64,000 nucleotides of DNA from Climacium dendroides. Lineage: Eukaryota > Streptophyta > Bryopsida > Hypnales > Climaciaceae. Each line of letters starts with the position of its first letter. Position 1 is the first letter of the stretch. A model generated the notes under the pieces. The model saw nothing but the letters and a program-made list of their open reading frames with translations, was not told the DNA's origin and did not search any database. Location of the stretch: NCBI GenBank assembly GCA_950106755.1, contig OX467084.1, forward strand, positions 2,356,001 to 2,420,000, in the 5' to 3' direction. The translations under genes and the position numbers were made by a program. Positions 34,233 to 44,754 of the stretch are shown in pieces.

Positions 34233-34655
34233 AAGATCTAAGTCAGAACGAGAGAAAAGTAGCTCTACTTCAGTCGCTAACTCACCACTCTTTCTCTCAA
34301 CTACTCACACAAACAGTCTCAGGAACACAGAACAGGAAAGTGAAGAGGAAAACCCTAGGAAGACAGCTTAAATACTAAACCGTCTTTTTACGGGCTTAAG
34401 GACAACGGCTATAGGTCCGTTGTATTAACGGTATCCTACTTCCGTAGCTACGAGACCTATACGGTAGGTTCCTGTGTTCCGGGTGAGTCCGGATTCCGGA
34501 TCCGGATAAGTTTTGGTTAAGGGTTGTGCTGGAACGCTTATTTCCTAATTCAAGCTATCTGGTCCAAAAATCACGCTCTAACTATAATTTTTTTGATTTT
34601 TTTCTATTTTTCGCACCTACTTCTTGTATTATTGATCCGTTTCCGGATTCCGGAT
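34233..34655 (-). promoter_or_regulatory. Conserved 5' leader/promoter of gag-like copy D
   Basis: This is the inverted counterpart of 30895-31318. Its preservation next to both an intact ATG (copy D) and the deleted copy C' suggests it is the family's promoter-leader region, perhaps an LTR-like end, but no TG...CA ends were found. Confidence 0.4.
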
Positions 34656-35729
34656 TCCCACAATGCAATTACGGAGGTGAAGTCATGATGCAGTCACAAA
34701 ATCCCTGCAGTCATGTTTCTGCAGTCACAATAACCCCCAAATCCTTGTAGTGGCTTTGTCGTTTTTGACGAGCTGGTTGTTGGAATTTCAAGTTTGTGAA
34801 GTGTTATTTCTGATGTGTTGTGTTTGATGTGCACGGCAATAGTGTTGGGCTCCCCATCTTGAAGGACATTGCCTGATTGTCTCTGTACTTATTAACCTTT
34901 CTGCTTTCAGATTGATGAGTGGCTCTCTCACCGACCGTCAAACATGGAGGGCTTCATTAGACCCGGTTGCATCATTCTCACCCTGTTTTTATCCATGCCT
35001 TCATCTACATGGACTGAGGTGAGTCTTTTATGTTGTCCGCTATTACTTTATTTGAGGGCTTGCTTTGAAGGCTCCAATTTCTTTGAAGTGAGCCCGATTG
35101 TTGGTTTAGGGTTTAGGGTTTAGGCTTAAACCCTAAACCCTAAACCCTAAACACATCTAAGGCTGAACCTACTTCTACTAAAATGCTTCTTAGTCACTTG
35201 TTACTTCTTTGATTAATACAAAATTTTAGCCACACAAACTAGGTAAGTATGCGCAACTTTCCGAAAAGAAAGTTTTGAAAATGGACACAGTATGAAGAAG
35301 TAACAAGCCGCCGAAGTGCATACTAACCAAAAAATGTTAGGGTTTTCAACTTCGAATTGCTTCCAAGCATTCAAAACAACTTGGATTGCTATGAAAATTT
35401 TACCACAATAACTAGACTTCTAGAGGAACAAAATCCAACAAATTGTATTGAAAACAAACATTGGATGAAGGAGATACAAGCCTTCAAAGTTGCAGCCATG
35501 ACAATGCAGTGTGTTGAACTCAAACTGAACCTGTGAACTTTGAATGACTTTCACAAACTCAATTCGTATTAGATTGATCTGAAAATTCTACTACACAAAC
35601 TAGACTAGTATGCGCAACTTTTCCAACAAGTTTTATTAAATTTGGTCATTGGATGCAAAAGTTACAGCACTTTAAATTGTACTTCAAAACTATGAACGGC
35701 CAGAATGTGTCCCCTTGGGCGGTCTAGGG
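34656..35729. other. Spacer end with telomere-repeat palindrome
   Basis: Mixed sequence without a recognisable gene. The only clear structure is the telomere-type palindrome listed next. Parts around 35220-35690 have 'actagactagtatgcgcaactt' twice, indicating a diverged internal duplication. Confidence 0.5.
35104..35152. repeat. Head-to-head telomere-type repeat palindrome
   Basis: Three TTTAGGG units are followed after a 7-base loop by three CCCTAAA units. The 21-bp arms (35104-35124 and 35132-35152) are perfectly complementary. The orientation (G-rich strand running inward from the left, C-rich strand running outward on the right) is that of two chromosome ends joined head to head. The tract is short and could also come from telomere-primed repair. 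Confidence 0.9.
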
Positions 35730-38700
35730 TTAAGGGCCAGTGAGAGGGCGGTGTCTCTCACCTTGCATTCTATCAATAGTATGGAACATTGTAAGATTCT
35801 CGTCTCTTTGATTCTGAGTAGGATTATTGAGTAAGGTTATTCATACTCAGGCAATTGGATCGATTGATGAGCATCACTCCAGATATGGGGAGGGAATCAG
35901 GGAAGGGAGGGGATCTTACAGGATGGACAGCAGATTGATGAGGCATGGAGCTGGGAGTCACGACTGGAGCGTCAACAAGAGATTTGCAATCCAGGTCCTG
36001 ACAACATAGTCTAGGAGATCTCAAAATAAAAGTAATTTTTTAATTTTTCAACTCAAAAAATACTTCAAAAATCAATAACTTTCTCACCATAGGTCTGAAC
36101 TTGATGAAACCAAGCCCGTGCACCCCTCCTCGCCAAGGGCTTTCCAACGGTACCAAGCACGTGACCAAGGGACTCACGGTCCGGGAGATCTCAACGTAAC
36201 AAACAAAACAAAACAAACAGCCTATCTTAAAGGAAAGGAGTGTCCTGTGGTATTGCCACAATCAAAACAAAAGTAAAAGTAATTTTCTAATTTTTCTAGA
36301 ACCAAAAACAACTCAAAACTCCATAACTTTCTCATTGTCAATTGGAATGCCACGAAACTAAGCCTATGCACCCCTCCTCGTCAAGAGCTTTCCGACAATA
36401 CCAAAATTGTGATCAAAATATTAAAAAAGCAATTTTCTAATTTTTTAGTTCATTAGAATACTTCAAAATTCAATAACTTTCTTACTGTGAGTCAGAATGC
36501 CACGAAACCAAGCCCGCGCACCCCTCGTCGCTAAGGGCTTTCCGATGGTATCAAGATTGTGATCAAAATATGAGTAAAGTAATTTTCTAATTTTGCAGAA
36601 CCAAAAATAACTAAAAAATGCACAACTTTCACACCGTACGTGGGAACGCCACGGAACCAAGCCGGTGCACCTCTTCTCGCCAAGGGCTTTCCAACAGTAC
36701 CAAGCATGTGACCGGGGGACATACGGTCCAGGAGATCTCAACGTGACAAACAAAACAAAACAAAACAAACATCTCTTCTATTAAGACAAGTGGTTTGTTT
36801 TGTTTGTCACATTGAGATCTCCTGGACCGTGCGTCCCCCAGTCGCGTGCTTGGTACCATTGGAACAAGGAGGGGTACACCGGCTTGGTTTCGTGGCCTTC
36901 CAATGTACGGTGTGAAAGTTGTGCATTTTTGAGTTATTTTTTGTTTTAAAAAATTAGAAAATTACTTTTACTTATATTTCGGTCGCAATCTTGGTACCGT
37001 CGGAAAGCCCTCGGTGAGGAGGGGTGCATAGGCTTGGTTTCATGGCCTTTTGACTCACGGTGAGAAAGTTATGGATTTTTGAGTTGTTTTTTATTTTACA
37101 AAAATTAGAAAATTACTTTTACTTTTGTTTTGATTGTGGCAACGCCACAGGGCACTCTAGTGCTGTCTTAATAGAAGAGAAGATAGAAGAGATAGGCCCG
37201 TCCTTACAGGGTGGCGGTGGACGGCTTGGATCGATTCGGGAGATCCTACGGCTGTGGGCGATTTAGGGTTCGGGGATGACCTGCAGTGCTCCCATTTCCC
37301 CTTCTCGCAAGCTCCTTCTCCTCTCCCTCCCGCTGTCTGTGTGCGCGCATTTGTGCGCCTCTCGATCCCCCGTTAACACAACCGGATCTCCACCCTCGCA
37401 ATCTTCCTTTCGCAGTTGCTCGCGCAGACGAGGCGACTTTTGGTGCAGTGTGCGCTTCAAACCAGCCTCGCCGCGTTCACATCCCTCCTTCGCCGCGTTC
37501 GTCCCCGTCCTTACGATCTGGCTCTCTCTCAGGCTGCTGCGTTGCTGCTCAGTCCCCTGCACATGGCTCTTTAAGATTCCTGGTTATTTTTCTCTTCAAG
37601 TATTATTGCCCCTTCCCCTTGGGGCGAGGGGGAGCATGTCTGTGTCAGCGCAGAGCCGTTTTTCGCTGTGAGCTTCGTAGCTCGTGAGAGATCTATGCAC
37701 GCTGGGATTTTAGGGTGACTTCAGTGCAATTGAAGTCAAGTTTGAGTGCCCATTACTCTGTGTGCTCCCGAGACTGTCTCCATTGCTCTGCGTGCTCTCG
37801 AGACTCTCTCCATTCGCCCTTCGTCATGGTAGTGTGCTCTTTTCTCCCTGTCCCTCTCTTCGGATTCAAATTCTTGTCATCTTCAGTTTTTCGAGAGCTG
37901 TGTGTGCGGAGTGCTGCCTGCGGGTGAGCATCAGTCCCGTACAGTGGCGCCGAGCTTCTGTGTGTCGAGTTGAGCTTCATTACTGGGAGGATGATTTGGT
38001 GATTGTGGAGGGTTTGGATTAAGCTTTCGGTTGTGTCTTTGATTGAGTGTTGACTCTGACGTGGTTTTCACAATGAAGGATTCCTACTTCAAGACGGAAT
38101 CATCTCCACCTGCTAGTGTTTATATTCGCAATGGGAGGATCGATTTCTCTGTGCTTGGTGACCTGTTCGAGTTGGATCCAACGTCTATTAAATTGAATGG
38201 ATCTCGGTGTGCTAAAGAAGCAGTGTGGGAGGAGGTCGAGGAGTTCTTCAAGAACAGAGGACGACCTACCGGAACGGAGGAAGATCCTGTGATAGTCACT
38301 GGGAAGCCTCGAATTCATGGAACGTCTACAGGTATGTTCCCCTCGCGCACTTCCGCTCTTACAGTGTTCACGCTAAGTTCACAGAAAAGCACCTGTTTAG
38401 TTGAGAAAGCACCAAATCGTTGTCACTTTGTCTTGAGAATCGGTTGTTCACTGTAATGTTCCGAGTGATTGCTATCCTTGCATCCTCTTCTATTTTTATT
38501 CCAAGTAATTGTTGGTTGATACTTGTGGTTTATGGCTACTGTCATGTGACAATGTTTTGTAGGTTAGGGTTTTGAACGTCCGTGTGATTTCGTTTCTGGG
38601 GATATTATAGTGTAACTGGATTAGTTTCTTAGGTTTTGCACTTCAAGAGAGCATATTTTACCCTAAACCGCAGATACGTCTTCTTAAGAATCTCTGTGAC

Positions 38701-40420
38701 AGAAGGAGAATATTCTTCTGCAAGACAGAGCGAACCTGCGAGATCAAAGTGAGTAGTTGAGACTCGGCCATTTTTAAAGCCTATATTGATGCGTCAGATC
38801 CTGTTGTTGATTGTCTGTGGTCCACTGTTTGTTGAGGCAATAGGTGCTGAGGCGGTGCAGTAATCGTGCCGGTTTGTTGTCACCTGATCGTCGTCACTTG
38901 TGCCTTGGTAATCGTAACCGCGTTGGCGCGTTGGCGCAGCTCGGATTTTCACTTTTTTGCTTCTTGCTTGAACAGCGTTGTGTCCCTCTTGTACTTCCAG
39001 GAGCTGTTTGTCCCTTAGGTTATGTAGGTTCTTGGTGCTAGATAAATCAGATGAGTATCGAACTTCTTTGTTTAATGATAGCGATAATGCAGTTTTGGCA
39101 TGGAGGACTGATGCTTACTTGGAGGGATGGTTCGTGGCTGTATTCGTGGCGCTTGAAATCGTGCCGAATATATAGTCCCCTGACCGGAGTGATTAAGACA
39201 TGGCACGAGCCAATGAAATGCGTTAGGATTTGTCAATTTAAATGGTCTACTGTAGGGTTTCGTCAGGTCTGTTTTGTGAGCGGTTTTAGGGTTGAATGTG
39301 ACCAGGATGGATCTTCCTTCCCTGAACTTTTCGTCCCCACAGAAGTCAGTTTACATGTGCATGAAATTGCTGTGTGTCCCTAGGGTTAAGAGCTCCAAAA
39401 AGGCGGCGTGTGGATACAAGCATCCAGGATTTTGTGTCATCGGCAGCAGCGAGTTACAAGAGATGGAAGCAGGATTATGAGCAGGCTGTTGAGAGTCATA
39501 AAAAGGCCGTTGGGGAAGTTGCAGATGTGAAGATGCCCAGGCCCTTCTTCAAACTGGAGGTTGACCCACTCCGCAATTTTAGGGGTGGGATTCTTCTTTG
39601 GGTCCGCAATTGCTACACGGATATGAAGGACATCATGTCGGCAGCTACGCCTGGTGAAAGATTCACCATTTTGGGGACATCCGGCATAGGGAAGTCTATG
39701 TTCTCGCTGTTTTGGATATGCTATCTGGCCACATTAAAGCAAAAGGTTGTGTGGAAACTTGGAAAGGACTTTCATTTGCTGGACTTCACTCGAGAGGATT
39801 CACCGATGGCCTCTACTTTCAGCCATCACCTTGACGTGATCGAGGTACTTAATGATGAAAACGCATGGCTTGTCATCGATGGGGCTCAGATGGAACCTGT
39901 TTCCTGGAAATGCCATATTTTACAGGTTTCCTCTTTGAAAAAGGAGAATTATCATGAGTATGCCAAGAATCAAATGGTTAAAGTGCGGTATTTTCCTGTA
40001 TGGGAAAAGGAGGAAGTCTGTGGATTTCTGGACGAGTTTGAGCAGCATAGGTCCAACCGGCAAGAAATGCAGGTCCCAGTGAAAGAAAAGGCTCTTCTTT
40101 ATTTTGAGACGATCGGAGGCATCCCCAGGTTTGTTCTGTGTGGGATGCGTACTGTAGACCGTCTTGTTTACATAGAAGAATCTATGAAGGCAGTTCGCAA
40201 GGATGAGGCTTTGGACTTGTTTATTGGGAATTTTGAAGGGCGTGAAATGGGGGATGCTCTTGTCCACATTAAATGTGGAGAAGGTGAGGACAGTGAGAAC
40301 AATAAGTACAGCCGCAAGTTTTTCGACTTTGCGTCAATTTCTGTACGAAATTTGTTCGCCCAGCATTTTCAAGATCTAAGTAAGGGGTGTGTGGTGAAAT
40401 TTATGAGGGATTATGCAAAT
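35730..40420. repeat. Right arm of giant inverted repeat
   Basis: Reverse complement of 6236-11678. From the inner end outward it carries a cut LTR piece (35730-36003), the unit array (36010-37180), the Crinkler-type 5' flank (37205-38072) and Crinkler-type copy 3 up to the middle of exon 2. Sequence identity by eye is very high through exon 1, intron 1 and exon 2, with a few single-base differences (for example Asp/Asn near 40303). Confidence 0.9.
36010..37180. repeat. AT-rich unit array in right arm (about 6 units)
   Basis: The units are the same as at 9480-11400. Four read in one direction (about 36090, 36320, 36470, 36615). After the AAAAC/GTTTT hairpin at about 36750-36800, two read the other way (36845, 36995). 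The array has about four fewer units than the left arm, which accounts for most of the arm length difference. Confidence 0.8.
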
Positions 40421-40423
40421 TGA
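38073..40423 (+). CDS. Crinkler/RHS-type NTPase protein, copy 3 (C-terminal domain missing)
   Basis: Exon 1 is 38073-38331 and exon 2 is 39384-40423. Intron 38332-39383 (1052 bp, gtatgt...ctag, phase 1) joins the frame exactly, and the predicted product is 432 residues. Header, PKRRRV motif, Walker A GTSGIGKS and Walker B-like LVIDG are identical to copy 2. The frame ends TTATGCAAAT-TGA exactly where the inverted repeat ends. The product therefore lacks the last part of the region encoded by exon 2 ('NPSIGNLYGYMFELVGH...') and the whole exon 3 domain. No other disabling change was seen, so it could encode a header-NTPase protein without the putative nuclease end. Alternatively it is a truncated pseudogene. 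Confidence 0.6.
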
Positions 40424-42831
40424 AAGTAATTTGCTATGATCTTGGTGACATGTTATTTCATTCAAATTTGATGCTTTACCTCCTAAAATTCTATGACTTT
40501 CTTTGACCAAAATGTACTCCTTGACTACAAACTATAGATATTAGAAAGAAGAAAAAGATTAGACATGTGGTTTTAAGGCAAACTTTGCCCCTAAAGGACC
40601 AAGTGACCTTTCAATGTACACAAGAGATTTTGGGTAATTATACCGAAGTCAATTTTGGTCCAATGTCTACAAAATTGTAACACAAGGTGTAAACATATGC
40701 CCCCGTGGTGGAAGTATGATTACTAAAACAAAAATGTGTCCTTTACAACTTTCTAAAAGGCAACTAAGGATCCTATACAATTATCTTGTGACAATAGCCT
40801 TCTCTATTTATACCAAATTCTTACGTCATTGCTTTACATCATTAGCACAATGTTTCAATTGCAAAGTACTCATGGTGGGGCTGAGTTGTTGTATTCTTAT
40901 GGTGGGGCTGAGTTGTTGTGTTCTCATGGTGGGGCTGAGTTGTTGTATTCTCATGGTGGGGTGAGTTGATGGCCAAGAGACCATGAATTTGAAAATTTGA
41001 GAGCAATATTCATCAACAATATCTCATAGTATGCCATCATTTCTACCCGTATTGTATCTTGTTCTCAAGATTTGGGCTATTTTTGAGTTTAAAGATGCAT
41101 CTTAGTAAGAAAATCATTGGTTCCAAAAAATATAAATAGCTTGCTAGGAGGATCAAAGTTTTACAACTAATCTTATTGGGAGGTTTTGAGGTCCATTTGT
41201 CCCATATTGTTGGTAGGGTTGACTCTTTTAGAGGTCTATTTAAGGCTTGGCCTTTATTGTTATTGGGACCTTATTTTCTCACTTCTACTTTGACTTTTTG
41301 GCTTTAGAAACTTAGAACCATACTTTAGACTACATTTTATTGAGCATTTGCATTTGAGGTTGTATTTTGCAAAGGTTGCTTTTATTTTTGTGTTTTGAGA
41401 GGTTTCTACTCCGGTCTGGAAGGAATTAGGAAGGCAAATTCAAGAAGGCTTTGAGTTCTACCATTTTTGTAGAATTGAATGTAGAGATTTAGGTTTTTGT
41501 CGTGAGAAACCACTGAAGCAATAGTGGTGACTACTTTTAGTTGGATGCTATTTTCTTTTTATTTGGGCTTACAATTCTTGTTTCTCAAGGGAGTGTCACT
41601 TCTTCCACCCAAAATAGATGTGAACAAGTGTGACTCACACCTAGTGCCATGCCCATACTTACAATAGGTGTTGCCCCCAATAAATGAAAATTTATTAGAG
41701 AAGTGGGTATGAGAGATATACATGGCAATGAGGGGAACGGAGTTTGACAATGTCTTCCCTATTACATTGCAACCCATTGTTCCATAATGGAGACTCTAAA
41801 TCATGATGAAGAGACAAGTGTTTTGAAAAAGTCCTTTTAGTAAAGAAACTGTAACTTAAGAATTAGAAGCAATGCATTTTCATAATGTGGTAGCTAGTAC
41901 TCCTAGCTTGTCCAACATAGGAAGCATATCTTGGTTGCACAATTACAACGTTTGGGAGCATTGTTTCTTATTATTCAATTTTCAAATTATTTCAAGAACA
42001 ATAATCAAGGTTTTCTATTTCAAGTTTTTATTCATGAAGCTTTACTTCAACTCTCCAACTTGAAATGACAAATCTAGTTTAGTTTGATTTATAAAATCCA
42101 AATCTACGATGCAAATTGAGTCTTGAGTTAAATCCTTGTAGGCTTGGTAGGGATCGCATTTACGGTTACATATTTGACTTTTGAAAATAATACAAAATAT
42201 GTACTAAAATATGAAAAGAGACACACTATTGGAATGAAAATGAAACAAATAATATTTTTCATTTGGAGGTCATTTTAGAGTCTAAACATTATCACATTCA
42301 AATGCAACAATGTACATGACTATACAATAAATGGCCATTTTGCAACTTCTCAAACATTGAGGAGGTCCAACAATGATCTCAAATGGAAGTGCCAACTTTC
42401 ATTCAATTTGGCTTAGCATGCATACCAACTTTTGTAATGTGTGTACACATTCATGCACCATGTATGTTGAATACACAAAAAAACATTGTGTTGCAATCCA
42501 AATTTGGCTTCTTAAACCTTGAGGGTTAAGAGCTATCAAAGTCATGCATAATAGAATCTACCTCCTACAAGACGTGAAGCATATTGATGCTTGCTACTTC
42601 TGTCCATATGAAGGAGGTTGTACTACTACTATCTCCGAAAGACTTTGCATGCAAGTGGATAATTATGGGAACCATCAAGAACTCTTCTATGCCAATACAA
42701 TAAAACTTCTCTCAAGCACGAACCCTAAAACCTAGTTAAGTCCCCGTGCTCAAGAATCTCAAAGAGTGTCTCGAAAGTGTATGTCTAGGATTGGGCCTCG
42801 TGTGGGGCTGAGCAATCAGTACTCCATCACT
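40421..42831. other. Intergenic, AT-rich, with a 27-bp tandem repeat
   Basis: No gene is recognised. At 40869-40968 a unit CTCATGGTGGGGCTGAGTTG followed by ttgtatt is repeated about 3.7 times. It reads as a short 'LMVGLSCCI' repeat on the plus strand, which I regard as chance coding. Confidence 0.5.
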
Positions 42832-43835
42832 TTAGAGCTCGGTCTTTTCGCTACAAAACTTCTCCACCTTGTCCTCCTTGTGATAATACATCGTGACCTT
42901 CACAATTAGATCCAGAGTGTCATCGTTAACGTGCACCAATTCGGTCTGAATGTACCCGCGAACCACGTCTTCGTATTCGCCAGTCCCTCCCACACAGTGC
43001 AACCTGCTCTCCCCCGGCTTGTTCAGCATGGAGAATTGGCCGTGGAAGGAGAGGGTGCCACCGGGAAGACGCACGGTATGGGCAATCAGAACACTGGACT
43101 CATCCAGAGCAACCTGCAGGGAACACCCAACAACAAGTGCCCGGAAGGAAGTCAATTTCAGAAGGATCCAAATCCGCGGGAAGAAAGCAATGAACCAAAG
43201 GAAGGCTAGCTAGCGAGAATACGAAATCAGGGACGGGAAGTAAGATTGTATCAACGGTAATTCGACTGACTCAGGGCCTGATTCCATTTGGAGTCGGCTC
43301 ATGACGCTGGCCAAGGGAAATTCAGTAGACCTGAAGGATGTTAGACCGGTCCTGCCCCAGACTCTCATTCATCAACACCCTTGTTAATTACCACCAACCA
43401 AGACAGTTCGTGTGAAGGGTCACAGCTACACTCCATTCAACCAAGTGAACGAATGATCCAATTAAGAGGCTCTCCATGGGCCACTGGAATTGGAAGTCGA
43501 CAGCAGTGAGCTAGGGTACGTAGGGTGCTCACGACAGCTTGGAAGCCTTGCATTCGGCCCACAGTTTCGGAATTGATGTCCGCCGTGACAGTGAGAGGAT
43601 CATCAAAAACCGAAAGCGCTCCGAATCCTTCGGTGCGGCCATACCCTCGAACTGTGATGAGGTCGGTGAAATTGGGCCTGGACACCTTGTCATGCTGGTA
43701 GTAGGGCCCCAATTTCTCGTAGTACGCCGCGGCCTCGCCCAAGGGAGCACTGAGCAGCACGACGGCCAGGACCGTGCCTGCGAGAACCAAAGCAGAAATG
43801 GCCGGGCGACGCGGGGAGCTCAAACCGCTGGCCAT
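42832..43835 (-). CDS. Dirigent-like (dirigent/allene-oxide-cyclase barrel) secreted protein
   Basis: Exon 1 is 43835-43533 and exon 2 is 43113-42832. The 419-bp intron (gtgagc...tgcag) is phase 0 and the joined product is 194 residues. Residues about 13-38 are a hydrophobic signal-peptide-like segment ending 'LGEAAA'. The body shows the dirigent order: 'YYQHD', 'FGALSVFDDPLT', 'ETVGRMQGF' and, in exon 2, 'LSFHGQFSML' and 'VGGTGEYEDVVRGYI'. The length is usual for the family. Dirigent proteins guide phenoxy-radical coupling in lignan/lignin synthesis in the cell wall; which substrate this one uses cannot be told from sequence. The first 24 codons of the longer open frame were excluded in favour of the ATG that begins the signal peptide. 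It is the one ordinary, apparently intact host gene in the window. Confidence 0.8.
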
Positions 43836-43972
43836 GGTGCAACACTGCAGCGAGGAGCTGCCTGCGGACACGAAGACCACTCCAAGATGCTCAAGCTGCG
43901 AGTGCAATTAATGCGGGTGCAATGCGAGTGAAATGCAGGCTCTGGTGAATGGACTGCACAACCACCGGAATG

Positions 43973-43978
43973 TTTATA
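43973..43978 (-). promoter_or_regulatory. TATA box of the dirigent-like gene
   Basis: TATAAA on the minus strand, in the context ctaaatataaacattcc, is 138 bp upstream of the ATG at 43835. The spacing suits a plant core promoter with a leader of about 105 bases. Confidence 0.5.
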
Positions 43979-44754
43979 TTTAGTGACTGGGATGTGGGGA
44001 CGCCGTGCACCCTGACGAGTCTCCGGGGCTTTGGGTTCATTCCGCAATCCGCATCGATCGGTCAGCCGTTGGACCGAGACTCGACCAGGTTGTTCGCACA
44101 AATGGAAGCTGTCGGAGTCAGCACAGCACCTACACTAGGGTAGAGCCACCCATCACCAACAACACCCCGTGGGCAGTCTATAGGGTGGCAGAAATGTAGC
44201 CGACTTGGGGGAGTAATTATCGTTATTTTTTTTTATTGGTCATAATAAGCTTGGCAAGTGAGAGGCTTGGAGTAATGGTACTAGCAATATATAGTAGCCA
44301 AGTGTAATGAAAATATGAACATGGTACATTAAAAAGAGTGGCATGTATTATTCATAATGTAATGAAGTATGCAATAATTTATGATCTTTGACGACTATAT
44401 TTATAGTTCATCCTAGATTAGTGTACACACATGAATGATCTTGGAAGTGCAATTGCCTGAGTAACTTTTGGAACATTGTTGATTTAATTCCCATATTGTT
44501 TTGACTGATTTTTGATTCTTACAAACAAACATTTCTTCAAGGCTTTCTACTGAAGAAAATGTGCACTATGCTTCCTATATTATTTGAAATAGTCTCTTGA
44601 GTACATGAATTATATTTACTAGAACAATGAAGTTCATGTAATGTCTTGCCTAATGTTTTCTCGTAGTATAAGTACGTGAGTTTTATTAGTACAGTGTTCA
44701 GGGGGGTATTGACCACTTGCAAGGAACTCAGTGCCATTCTCAGTAGAAACAATA
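43979..44754. other. Dirigent-like upstream region and intergenic DNA
   Basis: The first 250 bp are GC-richer and may hold promoter elements. The rest is AT-rich. Nothing further is recognised. Confidence 0.4.
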
